A program made the position numbers and the translations under genes. 64,000 bases of DNA from Pseudomonadota bacterium (lineage in GTDB: Bacteria; Pseudomonadota; Alphaproteobacteria; SHVZ01). The stretch covers positions 1-64,000 of the forward strand of contig JACQAG010000005.1 in NCBI GenBank assembly GCA_016195085.1, given 5' to 3'. This document shows, in pieces, positions 9,839-18,408 of this stretch; position 1 is the first letter of the stretch, and each line of letters opens with the position of its first letter. The notes under the pieces were generated by a model, which was given only the letters and a program-made list of their open reading frames with translations, was not told the origin of the DNA and did no database searches.

Positions 9839-10939
9839 TTATGGGCGGTCCTGCGGACGTCGCTGCATGTAGGTCTTGCGCTCGTCCTCATGGGTCGTGC
9901 GGAAGCCATGGCGCTCGTAGAGGCGCTGTGCCGGATTGTGCCGAACGACGCTCAGCGTGACGGGTTTGCCGCGCTGATCCGCCTCCGCGAGCACGCATCG
10001 CAATGCCCAGGCGCCGACGCCGCGGCGTTGCCAGGGAGCGCGGACATAGAGCTGGCCCAAATTGACCGCCTGCGGCAAGTCTTGGCGCTGCAGCCAGCCG
10101 ATGTCGCGGCCGCCCAGCATGACGATGCTGGCTTCGTCGGTCTTGAAGCGGGCGGCAAAGTGCGTGGTCTTACGCGCCTCATCCCAGCCGAAGAGGTGCT
10201 CGATGACCGCACCCATGGTCTCGAAGTAGACCGTGCGCGCGAAGTCGAAATCCGCCGGCGTGGCGCCGCGCAGCGACAGCTCGGCCGCGGGAATCCTGCC
10301 GGCTGCCGGCTCCTGCGCCGGCTCGGTCGGAACCCAAAAATGCAACTTGACCTTGGCTGCGGGCGGATCGGGCTGGCGCGTTCCCGCGAACAGGCCGCCA
10401 TTGGCAAGGATGACCTTCTGCGAGCCGACATTGTCGAAGTCGCAGGTGACCGCGACCCGCCCGAGGCCGGCTTCGCGGGCAACCGGCAGCAATAGCCGCA
10501 AGGCGCGCGTGGCATAGCCCTGGCGCCACCGCCAGGGGACGACCGAATAGCCGATATGCCCTGAGATGTGCTCCGGCAGCGTGTCGGTCCCGGGCATGTA
10601 GCGCAGGTTGATTGAGCCGCAGAAATCGCCGTCCCAGAGCCAGAATACCGGACCGGGCAGGCGCGGCACGACGCGGCCGTCCGCCAGCGTGACCGTGCCG
10701 TCCCGCCTGGTGAGCTCGGTCAAGAACCCGGCTGCGTCCCGCTTGAGCGCAGCGAACTGCCGGGCGCTGACATTCTCCGTGGTGCTTGGCGACCAGCCGG
10801 TCTCGAGCGCGGCCGCATAGCGAGCGAGCCGTTCCATGCTGGGCGGCACCAGGGTCACGCGGCCCACAGAGCTCGCCCGGCGCTCCTGGGCCTGCCCACT
10901 GCCGCGCCGGTGCTCTTCTGCTTCCTCGATCGACATCAC
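9839..10939 (-). CDS. tandem GNAT acetyltransferase
   Basis: 366 residues with two GNAT domains. The first (about residues 26-200) has GHIGYSVVPWRWRQGYATRAL, a good acetyl-CoA-binding region, and NVGSQKVILANGG. The second (about 220-360) has GQLYVRAPWQRRGVGAWAL with a canonical RRGVGA pyrophosphate loop and NPAQRLYERHGFRTTHEDER. Both halves look intact, so it may have arisen by fusion. Substrate unknown. The start could be either of two adjacent Met codons. A hairpin lies upstream, between it and the small frame at 11046. Confidence 0.85.
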   Translation of the reverse strand: MMSIEEAEEHRRGSGQAQERRASSVGRVTLVPPSMERLARYAAALETGWSPSTTENVSARQFAALKRDAAGFLTELTRRDGTVTLADGRVVPRLPGPVFWLWDGDFCGSINLRYMPGTDTLPEHISGHIGYSVVPWRWRQGYATRALRLLLPVAREAGLGRVAVTCDFDNVGSQKVILANGGLFAGTRQPDPPAAKVKLHFWVPTEPAQEPAAGRIPAAELSLRGATPADFDFARTVYFETMGAVIEHLFGWDEARKTTHFAARFKTDEASIVMLGGRDIGWLQRQDLPQAVNLGQLYVRAPWQRRGVGAWALRCVLAEADQRGKPVTLSVVRHNPAQRLYERHGFRTTHEDERKTYMQRRPQDRP

Positions 10940-10985
10940 CCCTCCTGATCGCCCTCACCGTGAGAGGGTCGAGTGGCGCTTAAAG

Positions 10986-11024
10986 CGCCAAAGGCCCCGT
11001 CCGGTTCCGGCGGGGCCTTTGGCG
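10986..11024. terminator. strong stem-loop, possible bidirectional terminator
   Basis: Perfect 14-bp arms (CGCCAAAGGCCCCG at 10986-10999 and its complement at 11011-11024) enclose an 11-base loop. On the minus strand it starts about 21 bp after the stop of the 27-codon frame at 11046-11129 and is followed by CTTTAAG. On the plus strand it is followed by TTCCTG. The stem is very stable, but T runs are short on both sides. Confidence 0.6.
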
Positions 11025-11045
11025 TTCCTGGTGTGCTGCTTTGGA

Positions 11046-11129
11046 TCAGCGCAAACGGACTTCCTTCGGCCCCGACTTGGCGTGGGTCGAATTCACCGAG
11101 CGCGAACCGTGATCGTGAACCAGGCACAT
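11046..11129 (-). CDS. possible 27-residue small protein
   Basis: An ATG-to-TGA frame encodes MCLVHDHGSRSVNSTHAKSG followed by PKEVRLR. It is basic, with three His and no hydrophobic segment. The case rests on its position: a strong hairpin begins 21 bp after the stop, and nothing else accounts for the gap. I see no strong Shine-Dalgarno sequence. It could be a leader peptide, a small protein or a chance frame on a small RNA. Confidence 0.3.
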   Translation of the reverse strand: MCLVHDHGSRSVNSTHAKSGPKEVRLR

Positions 11130-11185
11130 GTCGTGAAGATTAGGAAGCCGGAGCGCGCCCGTCAATGCGCCTCTGCGAACCCTTC

Positions 11186-11671
11186 CTAGCGAATGAAGAC
11201 CTGATGGGCGAAGTCGCGGCCGTTGGTCAGGGTCAATTGCTTGAAGCCGAGCATCTTCAGGAGATCGATGAAGGTGAAGAGCTCATCCACTTCGAGAGAG
11301 CGAAAGAGATCGGTTTGCCTGACGACCGAGGTCATCATGGCGAGCAGCCCACGCATGCGATAGAGGGTGTTGGCATAGCCGTCGTTCAGGCTGACGATGA
11401 TCAGCTTCTCGGCCTGATCGCCCTTGGCGAAGAGGGCCACCGGCGGCTCTTGCGGGCGTGCATATTGCGCGGCCGTGAAGTCGTTGACGAAGCTGATGCG
11501 CCTCGAACGATCGGAATCAATGAGGGTGCGGGCGAGGGCCACGTACAACTCGCTCGACTTCGGTTTCGGATAGTAATAGCCGGCCTGCCTGTCATCGGCC
11601 GAAGCCGAGCCGGTCAACGTCAGCAGAATCGCGACCGCCAGCGCGCCCGCTCGCCACGCATGCCATCCCAT
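11186..11671 (-). CDS. secreted protein of unknown function
   Basis: 161 residues with a Sec signal peptide (about residues 1-25, GALAVAILLTLTGSASA then DD). The mature part has YYYPKPKSSELYVALARTL and FVNDFTAAQYARPQEPPVALFAKG, then an alpha/beta-looking region (EKLIIVSLNDGYANTLYRMRGLLAMM) and ends NGRDFAHQVFIR. I do not assign a function. Proteins of this general appearance are common in alphaproteobacteria and are often given unreliable names. Likely periplasmic. It is on the same strand as the thiX/thiY pair, 86 bp downstream of thiY, but probably not part of that operon. Confidence 0.75.
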   Translation of the reverse strand: MGWHAWRAGALAVAILLTLTGSASADDRQAGYYYPKPKSSELYVALARTLIDSDRSRRISFVNDFTAAQYARPQEPPVALFAKGDQAEKLIIVSLNDGYANTLYRMRGLLAMMTSVVRQTDLFRSLEVDELFTFIDLLKMLGFKQLTLTNGRDFAHQVFIR

Positions 11672-11756
11672 GGCGTATCCCCTCCGCGAGTTTCCCCGAA
11701 AAGGACCCTAGCGTGGGAGCGTTCGCTGCGCCAGACCGCCCCGCCGCGCGCCGGGC

Positions 11757-12692
11757 CTATTTGAGCTCCACGGCATAACTGGACAGCGCCGGCACAGAGG
11801 GGATGAGGCCGGCTGCGTTGAGGAACCGGGCGAAGCGCTCATAGCGTTGCGCGTCGAGGGCAGCCGGGCTGTGGGCGAAGCGGGGCAGCGTGTCGCGCCA
11901 AGCTCGGCGATTCAGCTCATCGTCGAGCTCCTTGTGGTTCTTGATGAACAAGCCCCAGCTCTCCTCTGGGTGGTTGATGAGGAACAGCGTGCCGCGCTCG
12001 ACCGCATCGAGAAACTTGCGAAAGTTCGGGTCCGACAGGCGGTCGTTGCGCGCGACGAAGATGAGCTCGTCGAATGCCGGAACCCCTTCCTCCTCGGGAT
12101 AGAACGCGCGGCCGGGGCGCTTCTCGATTTCCAGCTGGTTCAGCTCGAAATTGCGGTAGGCGCCGATGACGGCGGCGACCTGCTCGGAGAGGAGCGCTTG
12201 TACGAGCGCGAAGTTGACGTTGACCAGGGTCACGTCGGTGAGCTTGAGGCCGTTCTTCGCCAGCATGGCCTTGAGCAAGGCCTCCTCCGATCCGGCGACC
12301 GAATAGCCGATTTTGCGGCCTTTCAGGTCGGCCATGGTCTTCACCGGCCCATCGGCCAGCGCCACCACGGTGACCAAGGGTGTCGCCACCATGGTCCCGA
12401 TGCGGGCGAGCGGCAGACCCGCAGCGACCTGCAGGTGCAGCTGCGGCTGGTAGGAGACGGCGATGTCAGCCTGGCGCGCGGCGACCAGCTTCGGCGGATC
12501 GTTCGGATCGGCAGGTGCTATGAGCTCGACCTCGAGCCCGGCGTCCCGGAAGTAGCCCTTCTCCAAGGCGACGAACAGCGGCGCATGATCGGGATTGATG
12601 AACCAATCCAGAAGCACGGTCAGCTTCTCCGCCGAAGCCGGACGGATTGCAGCCAGCAGGATTGCCAGTACCAGCAGGACGCGATGAAGCAC
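11757..12692 (-). CDS. thiY: ABC transporter binding protein, NMT1/THI5-like (ThiY-type)
   Basis: A 311-residue periplasmic solute-binding protein, starting at GTG 12692 after a GGGAGGG Shine-Dalgarno sequence. A signal peptide (VLLVLAILLAAIRPASA) precedes EKLTVLLDWFINPDHAPLFVALEKGYF, the signature of NMT1/THI5-like proteins that bind the pyrimidine precursor of thiamine. DLKGRKIGYSVAGSEEALLKAML and the FELNQLEIEKRPGRAFYPEEEGVP segment are also typical of ThiY-like proteins. It lies 23 bp downstream of the permease, and both sit behind a TPP riboswitch, which strongly supports uptake of a thiamine precursor. Confidence 0.9.
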   Translation of the reverse strand: MLHRVLLVLAILLAAIRPASAEKLTVLLDWFINPDHAPLFVALEKGYFRDAGLEVELIAPADPNDPPKLVAARQADIAVSYQPQLHLQVAAGLPLARIGTMVATPLVTVVALADGPVKTMADLKGRKIGYSVAGSEEALLKAMLAKNGLKLTDVTLVNVNFALVQALLSEQVAAVIGAYRNFELNQLEIEKRPGRAFYPEEEGVPAFDELIFVARNDRLSDPNFRKFLDAVERGTLFLINHPEESWGLFIKNHKELDDELNRRAWRDTLPRFAHSPAALDAQRYERFARFLNAAGLIPSVPALSSYAVELK

Positions 12693-12715
12693 GATCTGGA
12701 CCCTCCCGTTTGTCG

Positions 12716-13546
12716 CTAATCCTCGGCCGGCGGCGCATCCGCCTGCCAAAACACCAAGCGACGAAGCAGCGCATCGGCTGCGAGATAGAGCGCCACTCCG
12801 ATCGCCATCAGGACCAGGAGGGCGGCGAACATGAGCTCGATCTGCACGCGCGCATTGGCATGCAGCATGAGAAATCCCAGGCCGGCGCTGGAGCCGACCC
12901 ACTCGCCGACGACCGCGCCGATCGGCGCCACGGCGACGGCGATCCGGAGGCCCGAGGCGAAGCCGGGCAGGGCCGCCGGCACGCGTACGCGCCAAAGGAG
13001 TGTGGCGCGCCCGGCGCCCAGCGTCAGCGCGGTGTCGAGCCAAGCAGGATCGGTCCGGCGCAGTCCGTCGAAGAACGCAGTGGTCACCGGAAAGAAGATG
13101 ATGAGGGCCGCCATCGCCACCTTGGAGGCCATGCCGTAGCCGAGCCAGAGCACGAGGAGGGGGGCTACCGCGAAAACCGGGATTGCCTGGCTCGCCACCA
13201 GGACCGGCAGCAACCAGCGGCGCGCCGGCCGAAAATAGGCAAGCGCGATGGCGGCCGCCGCCCCGCAAGCGGCGCCGAGGGCAAGCCCGAGCATGACCTC
13301 GCTCAGCGTCAATGCGGCATGAAAGAGGATGAGCTCCCGGCTTTCGACCAAGGCGCGGCCGACGCCGAGGGGACCGGGCAGGATGTAGTGCGGGGCGCCG
13401 GTGGCGAGCACGATCGCCTGCCACATGAGAACCAGGCCGGCCGCGACCGTGGCCAGACGGGCAAGCGCCGGCAACAACGCCGTGCCGCTCCGCCTCGTTC
13501 GGTCAGGGACCGGCGGCAGTGCGAGCCTGCTGGTGTGGACGATCAT
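12716..13546 (-). CDS. thiX: ABC transporter permease, ThiX-type
   Basis: 276 residues with about six transmembrane segments and the permease EAA-type loop (DGLRRTDPAWLDTALTLGAGRATLLWRVRVPAALPG). This is the SsuC/TauC/ThiX permease class. It is the first gene after the TPP riboswitch; its ATG at 13546 is about 10 bases from the end of the aptamer, so translation control is likely. The partner is ThiY at 11757. No ATPase (ThiZ) gene is found in this operon or elsewhere in the window. Confidence 0.9.
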   Translation of the reverse strand: MIVHTSRLALPPVPDRTRRSGTALLPALARLATVAAGLVLMWQAIVLATGAPHYILPGPLGVGRALVESRELILFHAALTLSEVMLGLALGAACGAAAAIALAYFRPARRWLLPVLVASQAIPVFAVAPLLVLWLGYGMASKVAMAALIIFFPVTTAFFDGLRRTDPAWLDTALTLGAGRATLLWRVRVPAALPGFASGLRIAVAVAPIGAVVGEWVGSSAGLGFLMLHANARVQIELMFAALLVLMAIGVALYLAADALLRRLVFWQADAPPAED

Positions 13547-13555
13547 AGACCACGC

Positions 13556-13652
13556 TCATCCCTACGCCGGTCCGAACCGGATCAGGTTCCAAGGGTCGTC
13601 TCGCGATCGAGACCTCTCAGCCGCCCAATGCGGCTCCCCTCGAGGTGTGAGG
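13556..13652 (-). promoter_or_regulatory. TPP riboswitch (THI element)
   Basis: On the minus strand the conserved THI-box parts appear in order: GGGGAGCC, GGCTGAGA, GACCCTTGGAACCTGATC, and CCGGCGTAGGGATGAG. These are the core TPP-aptamer sequences, with the variable P3 stem between them. It lies just upstream of thiX. The aptamer's 3' strand carries GUAGGGAUG close to the start codon, so thiamine pyrophosphate binding would probably block ribosome access and repress the importer when thiamine is plentiful. Confidence 0.95.
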
Positions 13653-13803
13653 GAATGATGAACCGGAACGCCGGCTGAAGGCAAGCGTGCCGCGCCCGAA
13701 GGCAGGTTGCAGCCCCGGCCAAGAGCCGGGAAGCATCGGCTGGGGCATCATTGCCGGCGGGCTTCGGTTGACGCTGACGCATCGCTGGATCTACCTCTGA
13801 TGC

Positions 13804-14907
13804 ATGCGGCGCCCGCTTCTCATCGGCAACGAGATGTACCGGCATTCCGTCTATGGGCCGAAGCATCCCCTGGCGATTCCCCGGGTCTCCACCACCCTCG
13901 ACCTCATCCGGGCCATGGGCTGGTTCGATTCGGAGCGCTATGTCGAGAGCCGGCCCGCCACCCCGGCGGAGCTCGGCCGCTTCCACGCGCCCGACTACAT
14001 CGCCGCCCTCGTGCGGGCCGAGATCGAGGGCGAGGTCGATGCCGAGACGCGAGAGCGCTACAACATCGGGCGGAACGGCAATCCGGTCTTCCCGGAGATC
14101 TTCCGTCGCCCCGCCACCGCCTGCGGGGCGACGCTCAAGGCGGTCGAGCTCCTGGCCGAGGGCGGCATCGTCTATAGCCCGGCCGGCGGCACGCACCATG
14201 GCCGCGCCGATCGGGCGAGCGGGTTCTGCTATTTCAATGATCCGGTTTTGGGCATCCTCAAAATGCTCGACCGCGGCATTGCCCGGATCCTGTATGTGGA
14301 TCTCGATGCGCACCATGGCGACGGCGTGGAAGATGCCTTCGCCGAAGACGACCGCGTGCTGACCATATCCGTGCACGAGGCCGGCCGCTGGCCGAATACC
14401 GGGAGGGCGGAGGAGCGCCGGGGCGGCATGGCCCGCAATCTGCCGGTGCCGCCCGGCTTCAACGACAGCGAGCTCGCTTACATCGTCGAGCGGGCGCTGT
14501 TGCCGCTCGGCCGAAGCTTTCGCCCCGATGCCCTGCTGATCCAGGCCGGCGCCGACGCGCTTGCCGACGATCCGCAAAGCCGCCTCATGCTCTCCAACCG
14601 CGCCCTCTGGGCGGCGGTCGGCGATCTCGCCGGTCTGGCCCCGCGGCTGTTGGTTCTGGGCGGCGGCGGCTACAATCCGTGGTCGGTGGCGCGATGCTGG
14701 ACCGGGATCTGGGCGACGCTCAACGGCCATGCGACGGAAAGCGCGTTGACGCCCGAGGCCGAAGCGGTGCTGGGCTCGCTCAGGTGGAACCATAGCCTCG
14801 GGCGCTCACCGCCCAGCCATTGGTTGACGACGCTTGCCGACGCGCCCAGACCCGGTCCCGTCCGCCTGGAGATCGTCGGCATCGTCGAGGAGGTCATGCG
14901 GACATGA
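13804..14907 (+). CDS. class II-like histone deacetylase-family amidohydrolase (AcuC-like)
   Basis: A 367-residue zinc-dependent deacetylase fold. The active-site His pair is in GGTHHGRADRASGFCYFND, the zinc ligands are in VDLDAHHGDGVEDAF (Asp and His) and QAGADALADDPQ (Asp), and the transition-state Tyr is in GGGGYNPWSVARCW. Bacterial homologues deacetylate acetyl-lysine on metabolic enzymes (AcuC) or acetylpolyamines; the substrate here is unknown. It overlaps the DUF192 gene by 4 bp (ATGA), so the two are co-translated. Length agrees with the family. Confidence 0.9.
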   Translation: MRRPLLIGNEMYRHSVYGPKHPLAIPRVSTTLDLIRAMGWFDSERYVESRPATPAELGRFHAPDYIAALVRAEIEGEVDAETRERYNIGRNGNPVFPEIFRRPATACGATLKAVELLAEGGIVYSPAGGTHHGRADRASGFCYFNDPVLGILKMLDRGIARILYVDLDAHHGDGVEDAFAEDDRVLTISVHEAGRWPNTGRAEERRGGMARNLPVPPGFNDSELAYIVERALLPLGRSFRPDALLIQAGADALADDPQSRLMLSNRALWAAVGDLAGLAPRLLVLGGGGYNPWSVARCWTGIWATLNGHATESALTPEAEAVLGSLRWNHSLGRSPPSHWLTTLADAPRPGPVRLEIVGIVEEVMRT

Positions 14908-15353
14908 TGCGGTGGGTGGCGCTAATCGTGATGTTCGTGGCGCTGCCAACGGCGGCGCAGCGTCCTCTCAACTATGAGAAGGACACGGCGGTGATCGAAA
15001 CCGCCACGGGGCAGCGCCACACCGTCAACGTCGAGCTTGCGGTCACGCCGGACCAGATGGCTCAAGGGCTGATGTACCGCCGGCAGCTGGCGCCCGATGC
15101 CGGCATGCTCTTCATCTACCCTGCGCCCGAGCCGGCGGCCTTTTGGATGAAGAACACGCTGATCCCCCTCGACATGCTGTTCATCGCCGCCGACGGGCGC
15201 ATCCTCAACATCGCCGAGCGCACGATCCCCCTATCGGAGACCCCGGTTCCCGCCGCCGGCCCGGTCAAGGCGGTGCTCGAGCTCAACGGCGGCACCACCG
15301 CCCGGCTCGGAATCAAGTCAGGCGACCGGGTCCGCCATAAGAGCTTGCCCTAG
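14904..15353 (+). CDS. DUF192 exported protein
   Basis: 149 residues with an N-terminal signal peptide (MMRWVALIVMFVALPTAAQ) and a DUF192 domain: VNVELAVTPDQMAQGLMYRRQL, MLFIYPAPEPAAFWMKNTLIPLDMLFI, and the C-terminal AVLELNGGTTARLGIKSGDRV. Function is not known for the family. It probably acts in the periplasm. The start at ATG 14904 overlaps the stop of the deacetylase gene. It is convergent with the patatin gene. Confidence 0.9.
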   Translation: MMRWVALIVMFVALPTAAQRPLNYEKDTAVIETATGQRHTVNVELAVTPDQMAQGLMYRRQLAPDAGMLFIYPAPEPAAFWMKNTLIPLDMLFIAADGRILNIAERTIPLSETPVPAAGPVKAVLELNGGTTARLGIKSGDRVRHKSLP

Positions 15354-15390
15354 TTACATGCGTCGCCAGCTCGGGCACCCGGTCGAACCT

Positions 15391-18231
15391 CTAGGTGCAC
15401 AAGTCGGAGGGTAAAAGCGTGCCACGCGTCTTTGCCTTCCGGGTCGCCGTATCCTCGATGATCGTGCTGGCGATGAAATATCCCAGCGAGCGATAGGATT
15501 CGAGCTGCGGCTCGTCGAACCATTGATCGGCCGTGGATTGGTTCGGGAAGTCCACATGCGCGCGCTCGTACGCAATGACGTCGGCCGCACCTTCGGTGCC
15601 CTGCACGGTCGGCTTGATGTAGAGAATGTGGCCGAGCGGGGTGTCGGGGTCGCTGAGGTACTTGATGTTGCCCCGAATGCAATATGGTACTTGCGCCGGC
15701 GGGGTCTTATCGGTTGCTGCGAGCAAATCGGACCCTTCGAAGGTGATGCGCACCCCGAGATCGATCCAGATCTTGCGCACGGCATTGCCGAGGTCTTCGA
15801 AATGCCGCGCGCCATCCTGGCCCGCGTCGCAGACGACGATCCACCGGCAGCGGCGGCGGACCAGCTCGTAGAGCCCGAGATTCTCGAAATGCCCGCCGTC
15901 GGAGAGGTAGACGTAAGAGCTGTCTTCGTTGGTCATGCCGAAGAGCTCGGCAAGGAGCGGATATAGCGTCATCCGGGGCGCTTCTTGTCGATATGGCTCT
16001 TTCTCTCTTCTCTTCTCCCTCGCCATCGTCTCCCGTGCAGTCGCTGGCTTCTCCTCGCCTTGCTCAGAGAATGGCGCTCCGCCTGCTTTACCCGGATTGC
16101 CGAGCCACCAGCCCAGGCGCACGTTCAACATGGTCAACAGAAATGCAATGGAGGGCGAGGAGTGATACCCCATGTTCGGGCTGACCGCGGCTCCCGAGAT
16201 CGCCATCGCCGTGCCGAGCGATATTCCGGCCTTCGGGTGGCCGTAGGTCTCGGTCGGGCGGTAGCCGAGATTGGCCGTGCCGCAATGGAGAGGCGTCACG
16301 GTGAAGGATTCTGCCTTGCGATGCTGCCAAGCGAGCTTAGGACTGGCGGCGAGATTGAGGGCGATGTTCACGATGTGGAAGGGCCGCCAATCCGTACCAA
16401 CGCGCTTGTCTGGGGAGTCTGCGTTCGGCCAAAGATCTTTGACCTGCAGGTTGTCCTTGTTGTCGAATCCAGTGAAGCGGTCCGCTTGGCGCGCAATGCC
16501 ATGCGGCCCACCGAGAAAGGCGCGGATGAGCCGGTTGCGGTAGAGGGCGTGTAGGGAGAAGCGGTTGACGTTCACGAACATGGACGCGCCGATCATTACT
16601 GCGATTGCCGACACAAAAGTACCTAGTGTCCAGCGCCAATTCGATTGATAGAGGACGTTGCTGCCATCGTCGTTGAAGAAGGCACTGTCCTGAAAGCGCG
16701 TGTCCAAGGCGATGAGGTCGAATCCCATCGAAAGCAGAATCAACACGATCGCCGCAAAGAGCGGCCCGGCCACCGCCAAGCCGACGTTCATGGCAGTGCC
16801 TGTCCAGCTCGAGGTCTGGCCTCGGCCGGACGTCAGGCTGCTCTTTCCCAGCAGCGCTGTTACGAACCCGGAGGCGGCACCGAGGCTCGGAAGCAATCCC
16901 GGCACCTGACCGCCGAGGTACTCGACGGCGTCGTAGAGCCAAGAGGCGCATAGAACGAGACTCGAGACCACGAGCCAGACGAGAGCGGCGATGATGTACC
17001 AGGCGCCGGCACGGCCTAGCCATTCGCGCTCGAAATCGCCATCGTGGCTGTAGCTCCGCAACATGACATAGGCCATGTGGCCCATGAGGAGGGACACGAA
17101 GAACCAGGGCATGCCGAGGATCACGAGTATGATTTGTGCCACCGGCTTGTCGGCAGCGGTGGGCGCGAGCCCCGCGCAAAGATGCACGCCCAGCCAAATC
17201 AATGTGCCCGACACGATCGCGCTGGCGCCCCAGGCGACGTAGTCCTTCGTCCGTTCCCGGTCCTTTTCTCGCTTCGCGCTGGCAATCGTTGCGGCGTAGA
17301 CGGCCAATGCGACGGCGATCATGAGCGGCAGCTGCCAGTAGCTGACATAGCGGGGATCTGTGACCATTCCCAGCCCTGCAGCAGGGGAGACCAGAGCGTC
17401 TGCAGGCGTCATTCTGTTGTTGGCCAGCCATGCGAAAATTGCCCCCGCTCCGATCGCTGGAACGACGCTCCACTTTAGGAATTGCATCTGCTCGGCCGAA
17501 GAAGACACCTTCGGGTGTTCGCCGGCGTAAAGCTTCACCAGCTTGTAGCGGAAGCTCATCCCGGTCAGGACGAGACCAAGCATGGCAATGGCTGCGCCGT
17601 ACCAGGGCCACCAAAATTTGAATTCCGCCGTGTGCGCGATGGCGGCGACGATCTTGACCGCGATGATGGGGAGGAGCAGGGCGGGGATGAGGATGAGCCA
17701 ATTGAGCAGCAGATTGCGGGTGACGATGGTGACCGCCGTCCAAAGGTCGGTCGAGAGGATCCCCATCTTGGGTGTGAGATAGGAGCTGTAGGCACGCAGA
17801 TGACGGATCGGGAGCGGCTCCTTGTCCGGCTGGCCACGTTTCGGATTGAGCCCTCGTAGCACCTCGCCGGAATCCCTGGCCCAGTTCAGCCAAGCCGACA
17901 GCCAGGCGCCGATATAGCCACCGCCGGAGACCGTCGAGAGATAGTGGAAGCGACGGAGCAGATCGCCCTCGGCGAGCGCCTGGATGACGCCAAGCGCGAA
18001 GGAAGCGCTGCGGATCCCGCCACCGGACAGCGCCAGACCCACCGGCTCCAGCGCATGCGCCGCCGTATAGGCCGCTCGTCGGCGGGCGCGTTCCAGCTCG
18101 TCCGGATCGGGTTGGGCTGGTAGCTCCCTAAACGTTTGGTCGAGTTGCCGGACCGGAGCGCTGTTAGGCCAGATTGCGCCGAATTCCGCCCGCAGCACAT
18201 CGGACAACGCATAAGGTTCGCCCCCGGCCAT
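15391..18231 (-). CDS. very large membrane-embedded patatin-like phospholipase
   Basis: 946 residues. A patatin N-terminal half has the oxyanion loop SGGGIRSASF (about 69-78) and the nucleophile elbow STVSGGG (Ser102, with Thr in place of the usual first Gly). The partner Asp lies in YLSDGGHFENLGLYELV (about residue 778). Between Ser and Asp are some 675 residues with about nine or ten hydrophobic helices (for example NWLILIPALLLPIIAVKIVAAI and AAIVLILLSMGFDLIA) and soluble loops. So the catalytic dyad is complete but split by a membrane module, unlike ordinary 300-residue patatins. It probably acts as a lipid acyl hydrolase in the inner membrane. It is a stand-alone gene; the gene before it encodes an O-methyltransferase further upstream. 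Confidence 0.85.
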   Translation of the reverse strand: MAGGEPYALSDVLRAEFGAIWPNSAPVRQLDQTFRELPAQPDPDELERARRRAAYTAAHALEPVGLALSGGGIRSASFALGVIQALAEGDLLRRFHYLSTVSGGGYIGAWLSAWLNWARDSGEVLRGLNPKRGQPDKEPLPIRHLRAYSSYLTPKMGILSTDLWTAVTIVTRNLLLNWLILIPALLLPIIAVKIVAAIAHTAEFKFWWPWYGAAIAMLGLVLTGMSFRYKLVKLYAGEHPKVSSSAEQMQFLKWSVVPAIGAGAIFAWLANNRMTPADALVSPAAGLGMVTDPRYVSYWQLPLMIAVALAVYAATIASAKREKDRERTKDYVAWGASAIVSGTLIWLGVHLCAGLAPTAADKPVAQIILVILGMPWFFVSLLMGHMAYVMLRSYSHDGDFEREWLGRAGAWYIIAALVWLVVSSLVLCASWLYDAVEYLGGQVPGLLPSLGAASGFVTALLGKSSLTSGRGQTSSWTGTAMNVGLAVAGPLFAAIVLILLSMGFDLIALDTRFQDSAFFNDDGSNVLYQSNWRWTLGTFVSAIAVMIGASMFVNVNRFSLHALYRNRLIRAFLGGPHGIARQADRFTGFDNKDNLQVKDLWPNADSPDKRVGTDWRPFHIVNIALNLAASPKLAWQHRKAESFTVTPLHCGTANLGYRPTETYGHPKAGISLGTAMAISGAAVSPNMGYHSSPSIAFLLTMLNVRLGWWLGNPGKAGGAPFSEQGEEKPATARETMAREKRREKEPYRQEAPRMTLYPLLAELFGMTNEDSSYVYLSDGGHFENLGLYELVRRRCRWIVVCDAGQDGARHFEDLGNAVRKIWIDLGVRITFEGSDLLAATDKTPPAQVPYCIRGNIKYLSDPDTPLGHILYIKPTVQGTEGAADVIAYERAHVDFPNQSTADQWFDEPQLESYRSLGYFIASTIIEDTATRKAKTRGTLLPSDLCT

Positions 18232-18408
18232 GCCCCACCCCCCTAGGCTGTATTACCGACATTGACGCAATCTTTGAGGGCAATAGCAACGGGAATCTGA
18301 CGGCTGCGGCGAGACCACGAACGGGCCACGCCGCGTCTTGCCGCGCTGGCGGCGCAGCACCACTACCGGGGTATTCAGGCGGTCGATCTCGGCGCGCCGC
18401 CGGGTTCG

